A stretch of DNA of 64,000 bases from NCBI RefSeq assembly GCF_019175285.1, contig NC_056522.1:321521196-321585195 (forward strand), given 5' to 3'. The notes under the pieces were generated by a model. The model worked only from the letters and a program-made list of their open reading frames with translations, did not search any database and was not told the origin of the DNA. The stretch is from Sceloporus undulatus (Eukaryota > Chordata > Lepidosauria > Squamata > Phrynosomatidae). Position numbers and translations under genes: made by a program. Below are positions 43,225 through 53,759 of this stretch, piece by piece; position 1 is the stretch's first letter, and the number at the start of each line of letters is the position of its first letter.

Positions 43225-44068
43225 GGTGGCACAGTGAAGGAGCCCTGGTGATGCAGTGGTTCAAACCACAAGGGTATAAGTTCAGTACCAGCCAGGGGCT
43301 CAGGGTTGACTCAGCTTAGCATCCTTCCATAGGTTGCTAAAATGAGTACCCAGCTTGTTGGGGACAATTAGCTTACACACTGTAAACCACTTAGGGAGTG
43401 CTTAAATGCACTGATAAGCTATATAGAAATGGTTTTTTTGGTAGGCTTTTTGGGCTATGTGGCCATGTTCTAGAACATTTTCTTCCTGACGTTTCGCCAG
43501 CATCTGTGGCTGGCATCTTCAGAGAATGCTTGCTTGGAAAAAGTGGGGGTACACACAGACACACATACACGCTGTGTGAGCCTGGGAATGCAGGAGTGAT
43601 TTGCATGTGTATTGTTCATTATCTGCTGGGAAAGCTCCTGACTCTGAATGGTTTCCCATTTACATTTGCTAAATCCTTATTTTGCTATTCCTCAGGACTG
43701 ATAGCCAAATTTTGTTCACTTTAAGGGTTTCTTCTTTTCGGTTGAAATTATCTGGATAATAATAATGATCATCAATTAGCACTAATCCTCTTTTGCATTA
43801 GCCTCCCAGCCTGAGGCCTGTCATCAGCACAGAACAATGCACATGCAAATCACCCCAGCCTTCCCAGGCTCACACAGTATATATAGATCCACTTTTTCCA
43901 GGCAAGCATTCTCTGAAGATGCCAGCCACAGATGCTGGTGAAACGTTAGGAAGAAACTCTTCTAGAACATGGCCACATAGCCCGAAAAACCCACAAAAAA
44001 CTATGGATGCCGGCCATGAAAGCCTTCAACTTCATATATAGAAATGTATTTGCTATTGCTATTGCTAA
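43225..44068 (+). mobile_element. tRNA-derived SINE (GCAGTGGTT type), split by an insertion
   Basis: 43225-43431 has the head GGTGATGCAGTGGTTCAAAC, then GAGTACCCAGCTTGTTGGGG and AACCACTTAGGGAGTGC. It resumes at 44035 with TATATAGAAATGTATTTGCT. The two halves join exactly if 43432-44046 is removed with one copy of the duplicated TATATAGAAATG. Confidence 0.85.
43432..44034. mobile_element. 603-bp inverted-repeat retroelement insertion (possibly Penelope-like)
   Basis: Two copies of one family lie head to head: a minus-strand copy (43435-43760) and a plus-strand copy (43770-44034). The outer ends CTTTTTGGGCTATGTGGCCA and TGGCCACATAGCCCGAAAA mirror each other. A 12-bp duplication, TATATAGAAATG, flanks the insert (43420-43431, 44035-44046). 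Penelope-like elements are known for inverted partial terminal copies and variable target duplications, which fits. No coding sequence remains. Confidence 0.7.
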
Positions 44069-44069
44069 C

Positions 44070-44580
44070 TTCTGTCATAACCTACCTCATCAACAGCTGT
44101 AAGATATTGCCAAATCTAGTGTTCCATTTGCCTGTTCCCAATGATAAGACATACATGACTGTTAAAGGTCCAGATAATAAATGTGGAAAAGACGAACAAT
44201 TTCATGTTCTGAATGGCAAAAGAGGGAGGTTACACTTGACTAGAAATTATATGAGGATATGTATGGAGAATTTCCTTTTCTTTCTTTAAACAGGAAATGG
44301 GTGTTAGCATTGTTGAAACACTATCATTACCAGCAAATATTACTCTCTGGTTAAAATGACAGATGATAAAAGGATTAAACAGCCTTAAAGATATGAAAGG
44401 GTTCTACACCATGATTTGTTATCATGAGAGTAATCTTGCAATTTATTATTTATAGGGTCAGCTGTAGTCTCAACATTGTGCAAAGTAAAAGCAATGACCT
44501 CTCTTTTCCAGCAAGTTATTTATTTGTTATCTAACCAAATTTCCCTTTCCTTTTTACACTTAAAGAAAACAGAAGAAAAA
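44070..44580 (+). other. 5' flank of the PRLHR-like gene
   Basis: Unique AT-rich sequence. A pyrimidine tract and AAGAAAACAG at about 44570-44577 could be a 3' splice site for a 5' UTR exon. Confidence 0.35.
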
Positions 44581-44615
44581 AGATGACATAAGCACCATTA
44601 TAGCCAAAATCCAAG

Positions 44616-45737
44616 ATGGCAGCTCATTGCCAGCTACGGAATGATTCCTGTTCAAATAGTTCGGCTCCCATTTTCACAGGCCTGGATCTCCTCTTCGAAT
44701 TGAAGCCTCTCTTTGTTCCTCTCTATGCCATACTAGTACTTGTGGCTTGTACAGGCAATGTTCTCCTCATTGTTCTGATTGGTTTCACCAAAAAGTTGCA
44801 TAGCACCACAAATTTCCTCATTGGAAACCTGGCAGCAGCTGACCTAATCATGTGCATTTTCTGTGTTCCATTGACTGCTTCCTATGCATTTGAAATGCGT
44901 GGGTGGCTCTTTGGGATGTTCATGTGTTACTTTGTCACCCTCATGCAAGTGGCCACTGTGTTTGTGTCTGTCCTGTCTCTTACGGCAATTGCTGTGGACC
45001 GATATATCGTTGTCGCTTACCCCATCCGCAAAAGGATAAGATGCAAGTCCTGTGTCTATATAGTGGCTTTCATTTGGTTACTCTCCATTGTGGTCTCCAT
45101 ACCCACTTCCATGCACACCCATTACCTGGATCTAAACAGCATTGGTCATGACATGATTATCTGTGAAGAGTTTTGGAAACACCACAAGACAGAGAGGCGC
45201 CTGTACTCTTGCCTGATGCTCCTGTTGTCCTACATGCTCCCATTGTTGGCTGTGTTGGTCTCCTACTGTGCCATTTCTTATCACCTTCAGAAAAGGAATA
45301 TCCCAGGAGCAGCATGCCACAACCAGGACAAATGGACTAAAAAAAAGCAGAAGACTTTCCGGATTCTTGTTATCTCTGTCATATGTTTTGCTTTTTGCTG
45401 GCTCCCCCTTCAGGTGGTTAACCTGATCAGAGATATTGATGAGGAATTTGCCATCCTTGACAAGAGATATGTGAATGTCATCCAAGTGTCTTGTCATGTT
45501 GTCGCAATGAGTTCTGCATGCTTCAATCCATTCATCTATGCTTCCCTCCATGACAAGTTCAGATTCCACATCGGTAACTATTTTTATCACAGGAAGAGGT
45601 CAAGCATTATATCCCGCAAGGTCTCCCGGATGACCACTTGCTCCACTTTGGCAGATAACCCTGTGGTTCTATCAGAGAAAATAGCACTGCAAGTTGGGCC
45701 CAAGCGTCATTTTGGCGAATCCAGTACAAACCTGTAA
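44616..45737 (+). CDS. Prolactin-releasing-peptide receptor-like class A GPCR
   Basis: A seven-transmembrane, G-protein-coupled receptor of the plasma membrane; relatives bind RFamide peptides (PrRP, C-RFa). The 373-aa frame is uninterrupted in one exon, and the ATG has a strong context (AAGATGG). Sequons at Asn9 and Asn14 lie in the short N-terminus. Visible landmarks: TM1 GN (47-48), TM2 NLAAAD (71-76), Cys104 paired with Cys183, DRY (128-130), TM4 Trp154, TM5 Pro209, TM6 CWLP (261-264) and TM7 NPFIY (304-308). PRLHR-type signatures are TNFLIGNLA, the CVPLT-ASYAFE-RGW stretch (83-97) and CEEFW (183-187), followed by VVNLIRDIDEE. Non-mammals carry more than one PrRP-type receptor; the distance from human PRLHR suggests one of the extra paralogues, not PRLHR itself (inference). 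Confidence 0.93.
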   Translation: MAAHCQLRNDSCSNSSAPIFTGLDLLFELKPLFVPLYAILVLVACTGNVLLIVLIGFTKKLHSTTNFLIGNLAAADLIMCIFCVPLTASYAFEMRGWLFGMFMCYFVTLMQVATVFVSVLSLTAIAVDRYIVVAYPIRKRIRCKSCVYIVAFIWLLSIVVSIPTSMHTHYLDLNSIGHDMIICEEFWKHHKTERRLYSCLMLLLSYMLPLLAVLVSYCAISYHLQKRNIPGAACHNQDKWTKKKQKTFRILVISVICFAFCWLPLQVVNLIRDIDEEFAILDKRYVNVIQVSCHVVAMSSACFNPFIYASLHDKFRFHIGNYFYHRKRSSIISRKVSRMTTCSTLADNPVVLSEKIALQVGPKRHFGESSTNL

Positions 45738-45971
45738 GATGGATCCCTGACTATGTGCATACCATGAATTAGTTCGAACCTATATACACAGTTTCATGAA
45801 TCATGAAAGAAAACTTCCTGTTTTAATTCTGTAAAAACTAGTTATCCATTTCTATAACTGCACCTGTGACTCACACTGTGTTTTCTTTATTATCATGTCC
45901 TGCTCTCTTTTCTATTTTGGTTTAACAGCCTAAGAAAAATTCCTGTAGAGCTTGCTGAATATTTTGTTTGG

Positions 45972-46195
45972 TGTTGTTGTGTGCATGTGTGACTACTGTG
46001 ATCTATGGCAACTCCATCCTAGGGATTATTTGGAAGGATGTATTCAGAAGGGATTTGCCATTGATTTTCTCTCTAGCTGAGAGAATGTGACTTGCCCAAG
46101 GTTGCCTAGAGGGCTTCCTTGGCTGAATAGGGATTTGAAAGTTGGTTTCCCAGAGTGCTAGTCCAACATTCATACCACTAAAACACACTGATGGT
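45972..46195 (-). mobile_element. Sauria-type SINE
   Basis: Reverse copy just after the GPCR: GTTGTTGTGTGCATGTGTGA tail, GTGACTTGCCCAAGGTTGCC body, ATACCACTAAAACACACT head. Confidence 0.85.
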
Positions 46196-46329
46196 ATTTT
46201 GTATGGCCTACCATTTACTTCAGTTTCCTCCCTCCCTGCCTGGGTAATGGGGCTTCAGCTAGAGCTGGGGAAGAATCTCCAGACCCAAGCAGTGTATACT
46301 TTCTGTCACCTAGTATGAAACTTGGATCC

Positions 46330-46390
46330 CATGCTGCCTTGGATCTTGTGCAAAGGTGAGATATAAATTAAATATCGGCAGATGATAGAT
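46330..46390 (+). mobile_element. L2 3' stub
   Basis: GCTGCCTTGGATCTTGTGCA, then GGTGAGATATAAATTAAATA. Confidence 0.5.
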
Positions 46391-46889
46391 AGATAGGTCC
46401 ACTGTATTATAAAAGCTGAAGTCAAATATCAGGTTTATGGGAAAAATCTGCTAGGTTTATAGGACAAAATTTCTAGACATGGCTTGCACCCAATTTCCAT
46501 TTCCCCCTATTCTTTAGTGCACCACACTGGAAAGACAGATGTGGCTGTGTATGCTGCGTTTTCATGCAGCACATTCATAACTTTGTATTGTAATACACAC
46601 ATTAAGACTATTTTTCATGAGAAACTGGATAAAATAGAAAAAATAAAATAAAGGTTGTGAATCCATTTGGCAGAGTTTTAATGCCAGCTTTGAAAGAAAA
46701 AAAAAATTATAGCATTCAGAGATATGTCAGAAAGGAAAATACCTCACTTAACAATTGATGGTTGAGAAGAGGAAATGCACTTACATGCCAGATCATAATT
46801 TCAAGATGAGGTTTTGTTTGTTTGTTTCTTGTATATATACCTGAAATGTTTTTACTTCCCTCATTACTATCCTAAAAACTTTCACAGTA

Positions 46890-47147
46890 CAGTTTGCCCT
46901 TTCTTTATGTGGGGGATCCGTTCCAGACTCTCCTGCATAAAACAAATACCGACTATGCTTTAAATGAATGGGGCTTGTGCACGCAGTGGCACGGCGGCGT
47001 GGTGGTATGGTGGTGCGGTGGCATGCGCGTGCCATGGACATGCATCCCGTTCATGCCTATGGGATGCACCACCCCTTCTCCCCGTGTGGCTTTCAGCATA
47101 TGCTGAAAGCCATGCAAAGTGCACCCGTGTATAATGCAGGTGCATTG
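46890..47147. mobile_element. Tigger-like MITE with GC-rich core
   Basis: Starts CAGTTTGCCCTTTCTTTATG after TA and ends before TA at 47148-47149 with GTATAATGCAGGTGCATTG. Contains the local palindrome CAGCATATGCTG and a GTGGTGCGGTGGCATGCG repeat. Confidence 0.55.
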
Positions 47148-47790
47148 TATATGTCAGCCTTCCTAGTTTGGCTGCCTGTCTGGCCATCTATACTTCTGCC
47201 TATCATCAAACCATTAAATATCCAAGAACATCAAGAAAAACTTAGCAATTTCTGATTATCATCTTCTGAAATCTACTTAGCAAGTGTGACCAATGTCCTT
47301 AACAGGGCAGTCTACACCTCATCATTAGGCATTTGCCAATGTAGGCCAAATCCCCTCCCTCCCCAGCCCTGTTAAGGGGCAGCTAATATTTGCCCACAAA
47401 AAATGATTTTAAAAGGTTTTGTGGTTAAAGAGGGTGGCAGAAAAACTGTTGACAATAATGGACCAGGAACCTTAGTTACAGCAGAGCATATAGCAGCACT
47501 CTACCCACACAGCTGCATGTCCCCACTACCCTGGTAACTGTCAAATCCCGGGAGGGACCCCCTGATTACCTGTGGGGAAAGAGGGAGAATGGAGGCAATA
47601 CAGATGAAGAAGAAATTGCTGGTGTCATCTTGGAGAGGAGAAATGAGGATGAAGTGCATCCTTCTTTTCTTTCTTCTCAGTATCCAAAGCAGATGCATTA
47701 TATCTGAAACGCCTCCATCCCATCCTCACCAGCAGGTAGCAGTGACCTCTTCCAGGGTTTGACAGGGGAAGGGGAGGTTTGGGATTATGG

Positions 47791-47970
47791 TGTAATGTCT
47801 CTTTAAAGCAAATCTGCTTTTGCTTCAGCTGTACAGTATTTAATGGGCTGAGATGCCGGTTGTTATCAGATGTTGTTCACAATGCTTCGTTGAAGTTTGT
47901 GAAGAAATAAATCTTACCTCTGAGTCTTATCTGACTGTGAGTTTGTCTTATTGCAACAGCAGGCATTACA
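47791..47970 (+). repeat. 5' LTR of the broken Ty3/Gypsy-type element
   Basis: Shares GAAGTTTGTGAAGAAATAAA, with an AATAAA signal, with the 3' copy. TG...CA ends. Confidence 0.75.
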
Positions 47971-49369
47971 TGGTGTTAGATGTTGATATGGAGTCTTCTT
48001 TATAGCAGCTGAGAATTCGTTTGTTCTAACTGAAGATATGGACTCATTCTGGTCTCCACCTCTTCTTGTTTTGCAAGGTAATTTGACTGAGAACTAGAGG
48101 CATTTGGGAACAAGCTTTTCAATTATACCTCACTGCAGTTGATCTTGGAAATGTTGCAAAGAGATGACATAATAGCTATCTTGTTACATTATTTTGGGGA
48201 AGAAGGGATTTCTTTATATAATACTTTTGCTTTCCCTGAAGAAGATATAAAATCTCAGAGGTTCTAGAAATTTTTTAGAAATCATATTTTACTCAGTAAG
48301 AACATTGCTTTTGAAAGATTTTGCTCTAGAACCATCTCCAGGAATCACCACTGAGCAATTTCTTGCTGAACTTAAATTCAAAGTTGCTAGTTGTTTATTT
48401 GGTACTGCAAACAGCAGCATGGTGAGAAATAAAATTGTGTTCAGCATGAAGGAGGAGAGATTGAATAAAAGACTTTTTGAAAGAACCCGATCTTACTCTG
48501 GAGAAGGCTGCTGAAATGTGTCATGATGAGATAAGGAGCTCAGGTGTGGAACATAGTAACAACATCTAAGGAGTTATATGAGTAACAAGAGCTCAGCTAT
48601 GGACAATGGTATAATGTTACAGTTTCCTGAGTCTCATCAAGGCATTCAGAGAACGAAAGCAAGAGGCTTGATGTACTGGATTGGTGTGTCAAAAGACATT
48701 GAGATAGTTATTGGAAACTGTTTTGTTTCTGCTCGTTTTTCTTTAAACATTCAAAAAGACCCACTTCAGCCACATGAGATTCCTGAAGTGCTATGGGAGA
48801 AGATGAATGTAGATATTTTTGAACAGGACAATTCTGCTTTTCTTTTGGTGGTTGATTATTTTTTCAAAATATACAGAAACATTAAACTTACTTGATAAGA
48901 CTGCAAGAATTGTGATTTGCTTGCAATAGAATATCAAGGACAGTTATGAGTGATAATATGCCTTTTGCGAGACAAAAAGTTCAGATGTTTACCAAAGAGT
49001 GGGGGCTTTGAGCAATGTTTTAGTCATCCAGGTTATGCACAGTAATGGCAGAATGAGCAATCCAGTCTATAAAACAACTTATAAAGAAGGCAGTTGCATG
49101 TGTGGATTTGCCTTTAGAATTGTTGGAATATTGGTACACCAAGGATTCCATATTCACCTACACACATGCTAATGGGCAAGGTGTTAAGGAGTAAATGTCA
49201 AGGAACAACTAATTTACTACATTCCAGGGTTCCTACTGAGGTACATCAGGACATTCAGAAAGTCCAGAATAGGCAAAAATATTTATGATTGCACAGTAAA
49301 CTCTCTTCAAACATTACAAAAAGGAGATTTAATATAGATGGAATCTAAGGATTATAAGGATAGATGGCT

Positions 49370-50482
49370 TTCTAACATTGTTACATCTATTTCTCCATGT
49401 CTCGTTCGTCGGCCTCGAATTCTGATGGCGTCTCTGCTCTCAATGAATGTCTTTGGGCAGGAATGGGCTGTATGAGGGAAAACAGATTGAAACTGAATGC
49501 GGACGTGACGGAGGTGCTCACGGTAACAGCCCCGAAACCAAGAATTGGGTTGCAATCTCCAGTCCTGGATGGGGTCACACTCTCCTCCTGTGACTGTGTT
49601 CACAGTCTGGGGGTAATCTTTGACTCGTCACTCCTGATGACAAATCAGGTAAATGCGACAGTCAGGAGCGCCTGTTATCAGCTTCGGCTGATACGCCAAC
49701 TGCGCCCTTTTCTGGAAGCAAGGGATCTCGAGACTATTGTACACGTGCTGGTAACCTCACGTCTAGATTTCTGTAATGCGCTCTACATGGGGCTACCCTT
49801 GTGTTTGATTCGGAAACTGCAATTAGTGCAGAATATGGCAGCAAGAGTAGTGTCAGGAACATCGAGGAGGGACCATATTACTCCGGTATTAAAGTCCCTC
49901 CACTGGCTGCCTATTAGTTTCCGGGCCCAGTACAAGGTGTTGGTTATCACCTTTAAAGCCCTAAATTGCTTGGGTCCAAACTATCTCAGGGACCGCCTCC
50001 TCCCATATAATCCTCCCTGCACACTCCGGTCCTCTGGGAGGAATTTGCTGCAGCCTCAAAGATACAGGCTTTCGGCTACCTCCCAGAGGGCTTTTTCTGT
50101 TGTCGCCCCCAGATTATGGAACAACCTGCCAGACGAGATCCGTCAACTGACATCTTTAGACAGCTTTAAAAAGGCTGTCAAGATGGATCTCTTCCGGCAG
50201 GCCTTTCCTGGATAGATAATCCCAGCCTCAGGAACCCTCTTCTCATGAGAGTCCCTAAGGTCCTCTCTGGAAATTTGAGTGGAATGCTGCCACAGTTTGC
50301 TGTTTTGTTTTTGTCTGTTTTGTAATGGTGTGTATGTGTTATGTTGTTTTAATTTTTTGGTTTTAATTATAATTGATTTAATAACTTTTTAAGGGGGGAG
50401 GGAAGTAGATTTTGATATATATTGTATTTTATTATTGTTAGCCGCCCCGATTGACCTCAAAGGGGTGGGATATAAATAAAAA

Positions 50483-50514
<32 letters not shown>

Positions 50515-50515
50515 A
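49370..50515 (+). mobile_element. L2-type LINE, 3' part of ORF2 with intact tail
   Basis: An 819-bp uninterrupted frame (49397-50215, 272 aa) is the C-terminal part of L2 ORF2: NRLKLNADVTEVL, DCVHSLGVIFDSSLL, LVTSRLDFCNALYMGLPLCL, LQLVQNMAARVVSG, LHWLPISFRAQYKVLVITFK, APRLWNNLPDEIR. Its 3' UTR ends AGCCGCCCCGATTGACCTCA, then GGGATATAAATAAAAAATTA and (TTA)n. 5'-truncated, as L2 copies usually are. The unbroken frame indicates it is younger than the LTR element it sits in. Confidence 0.92.
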
Positions 50516-50993
50516 TAAAATGTAAATAGCCATGTTCATATTGAGTGAGGCCAGGTGTATAGTCATAATAGGTATCAGAGAAGACTACAAAGATAGGCAC
50601 CTGCAAGTCTTGGTTATGTAGGTTTAGGGCAAGGTGTACCAAATGACGAATCTAGTTTCCTAGTGCTCTCTTAAGTGACATAGGAGAACACAATGACCAT
50701 CTTGATCTTATGAGACATGTGCACCCCCAGCAGTAGATGGGCATCTTGTATATGTAGCATCTCAAGAGAGACATATGTTTTTGCCAGAAAGATATGTTCC
50801 TCAAGGAAGGATGCTGGTAAAGACTATCTCAGTGATGGGCTAAGTGATCTCTGGCCCCATGAGAAAGTTGTAATTTTATATTTTTAAAAAAATATTTGTT
50901 GATATTGATATAAGAGAAATAAATATTTTAAATGTATTCTATGATACATATATTTACTTACTACTTTTTCAGTTTTGTGAAAGGGAGATGTGG

Positions 50994-51181
50994 TGTAACA
51001 TCTTTTTAAAGCTTATCTGCCCTTGCTGCAGGTGTGTACTATTTACTGGGCTGAGACTCTTGTATCTGTCAGACTTTATTCACAATGCTTGGTTGGAGTT
51101 TGTGAAGAAATAAATCTTGCTTCTGCTTCCTTAGAGGCTTACTAGCTTGTGGTTTGCCTGATTCCAACAGCAGACATTATA
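50994..51181 (+). repeat. 3' LTR of the broken Ty3/Gypsy-type element
   Basis: Aligns with 47791-47970 from TGTAACATCTTTTTAAAG to CAGCAGACATTATA. Confidence 0.75.
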
Positions 51182-51419
51182 GTGATGGAATGCAAAGGGC
51201 TGTTTGGTGCAATGATGAGGGGACAAAGTAGGAGTGAGTCTCTGGCCCCTGCAACAATCTTGAGTGAAGCTTGGCTGGAGGTAGGAGGGCTTTCTTCTTT
51301 AGTCCCACAGTCAGGTTGCTTCACATGGCAGGTGTGGTGATGACTCCAAACTTTCCTTTCCTGGTCTGCCTGGTGGCAACTTTGAGTCCCTTGCAGACCA
51401 ACAAAAAATCTATTTGCCA

Positions 51420-51608
51420 TTGTTGTTGTGTGCCATCAAGTCATTCCCAAATTATGGCAAAATGTGTTCAGGGGGGGTTGCCTTTGCCTTCCTCTGAGGG
51501 TGAGAGAATGTGATTTGCCCAACGTTACCCAGCGGGTTTCCATGACCCAGCAGGAATTCGAATCCTAGTCACTAGGGTTGTAGTCCAACAGTCAAAACAC
51601 TACAACAT
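51420..51608 (-). mobile_element. Sauria-type SINE
   Basis: Reverse copy: TTGTTGTTGTGTGCCATCAA, GTGATTTGCCCAACGTTACC, AGGAATTCGAATCCTAGTCA. Confidence 0.85.
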
Positions 51609-51659
51609 ACAGGTTATCATTATTATTTTCTTTGCTGATTCCATTATTTTATAATGGAT

Positions 51660-51992
51660 ATAATGTAAAGGTATTCCCCGTTGACAAGGTTGTTAAGTCA
51701 TGTGCGACCACAAGGGGTGGTGCTCATCTCCATTACTAAGCCAAAGAGCTAGCATTGTCAGAGACTGTTTTGGGGTCATGTGGCCAGCATGACTGCACAG
51801 AACACTGTTTACTTTTCTACCAAAGTGGTATCTATCTATCTACTTGCATTTGCATGCTTTCAAACTGCTATGTTGGCAGAAGCTGGGACTAGTGATGGGA
51901 GCTCACCCCATCATGTGGCACCTGGGCCTCAAACTGCCGATCTTCCAGTCTTGCAATCAACAGAATCAGCATCTTAACCACTTGAGTCCCTT
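51660..51992 (-). mobile_element. tRNA-derived SINE, third family (long, squamate type)
   Basis: Reverse copy with GTCATGTGGCCAGCATGACT, TACTTGCATTTGCATGCTTT and GCATCTTAACCACTTGAGTC. Matches the plus-strand copy at 61940-62290 along its length. Confidence 0.85.
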
Positions 51993-51994
51993 CT

Positions 51995-52980
51995 ATATAG
52001 ATATACAAATAAAAAAATAGACAAATAATTATAGTACCAAGAAAGTAAAAAAAAACAACATGTGCGATATATTTGCATATTGTATCCAGCCCCTATTCTG
52101 AAATGCCAGACTCCATAATAAGTACCTGTTTCCCTTCCTTCTCATCAGCCCTGATGAATGGGAACAACAGCCCTGATGAGACTTCCTCACAAACAGGGAC
52201 CATGGTTTGGTCATCAATGGATAACTCTATAAATATGTCAGACTATTTGGAGCACCTGTGAAAAACATAGGGACAATTAAGAAAGGGATTGACAGGGATA
52301 CATGTTGGCTGTGATCTTACATTCTGCTTGCATAATGTAATGTTCATGTAGTTAAGTGATGGTTGCACAGCACCACAACATCTTTTTGCTGAATACAAAT
52401 ATGCCTGCTGTTTCCACAATCCCAGTGACTTGTAATATGTTGGAGGCACTGAAGGGTAGTTAGGCACTGTCCAAGAATGTAAAACTACATGTGCAACAGT
52501 TACACTGGCAGAATTTTGCTCAGGCAACTGTGAACTGACTGTGACCTTTTACTTATGCACTATGAATGCTATGCCATGGTCAAAACAGGTACTACCAGAT
52601 GCATCTTGGAACTTCCATGTATGTAAAACATTAACAGTATGCCAGCCATAATATTGTAATGCCATTATGCATATCAATGTTGAACCCATTCTTGCAACAC
52701 TCACTGATACACTGGCTACTTAGTTATCTCTGTGTCAGCTGTGACAATCAGAAGCAGGACTCCTGCTGTCACAAGTCTTTGCTGCAGCTGGTGGAACAGT
52801 GTTGGAAATATTATCCTCCTTGCACCCTGGTTTCCTGCCAAACAGATTTCCTGTGTCTGATCTGGCTGCACACTGTTAAAAGTGGATGGGGTATTCACAT
52901 AGTTTAGGTTAGAAATCCATAACTGCAATAGGTTATGAGTCCATAACTGCAATACTGAGTGCCAGCCACTGGCTATAGCT
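51995..52980. other. Intergenic stretch, nothing recognised
   Basis: AT-rich unique-looking sequence with no supported gene on either strand. Confidence 0.4.
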
Positions 52981-52984
52981 TTGG

Positions 52985-53755
52985 GTACCCTATCTCAAAA
53001 AGGATGTTGTAGACCTATAGAAGCCCTAAGCAGCTTGGGTCCAAGTTATTTGAAGGACTGTATCTCCCTTTACAAACCCATTAGAGCACTAAGAATCATC
53101 AGGAGAGGCCCTTGTCTCTATTCCACTACCTTCTCAGTCTCTTTTGGTGGAAACAAGGGAGGGCCTTCTTGGTGGCTCCTCCCAGGCTCTGGGATTCCCT
53201 CCCTAGATTGGCCAGGATGGTTCCATCTCTACTGTCCTTTTGGCAGCAGGTAAAAACATTCTTGTGTCATCAGGCTTTTTCAGACTAATGAGGACTGAGT
53301 TTTTAAATGCTATGTAATTCAGATTTTAAGATTTGTATAGAGTTTTGGCCCTGGTGGCGCAGTGGTTAAATGCCTGTACTGCAGCCATTCACTCAAGACC
53401 ACAAGGTTGCGAGTTCAAGACCAGCAAAAGGGCCCAAGCTCGACTCAGGCTTGCATCCTTCCGAGGTCGCTAAGATGAGTACCCAGACTGTTGGGGGCAA
53501 ATTAGCTTACTTGCTGTTCACCGCTATGATCTTTGGAATAGCGGTATATAAATAAAACAAATTATTATTATTATTTAAATACATTTTAATTTTTAATGTG
53601 TAATGTTTTAAACTTTTAAGAATTGTTTAATTGTTTTTAAACATTATATCTACATTTTAATGCTGTTGTATTGTTTTTAACTTGTACTGTTTTAAATTTG
53701 TTGTTAATCACCTTGACTATTGGGTGAAAGGGGAGTGTATTGTTCAGGGAAGGCT
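52985..53755 (+). mobile_element. L2-type LINE 3' part, split by a SINE
   Basis: 52985-53290 carries the decayed ORF2 end (AGCAGCTTGGGTCCAAGTTA, CTCCTCCCAGGCTCTGGGAT). 53575-53755 is the 3' UTR. A SINE occupies 53346-53575. Confidence 0.75.
53346..53575 (+). mobile_element. tRNA-derived SINE (GCAGTGGTT type)
   Basis: GGTGGCGCAGTGGTTAAATG head with A/B-box-like text (GAGTTCAAGACC), TGAGTACCCAGACTGTTGGG, and an L2-like end AGCGGTATATAAATAAAAC with (TTA)n. Confidence 0.9.
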
Positions 53756-53759
53756 TGTT

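Larger units (their letters stand above)
47791..51181 (+). mobile_element. Broken Ty3/Gypsy-type LTR retrotransposon with an L2 inserted
   Basis: Fossil element. Similar terminal repeats of about 180-190 bp lie at 47791-47970 (TGTAATG ... CATTACA) and 50994-51181. A purine-rich tract precedes the second. Between them are remnants of a pol region with integrase-like text in 48600-48900 (for example QPHEIPEVLWEKMNVD, LLVVDYFFKIYR), plus an L2 LINE at about 49370-50515. The interior is much shorter than a full element and carries many breaks. The two LTRs differ at many positions, so the insertion is old. No clear target duplication was seen. Confidence 0.8.

Noticed and set aside
45132-45590. 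152-codon minus-strand ORF under the GPCR
   Set aside because: Lies wholly antisense to a well-supported receptor gene.
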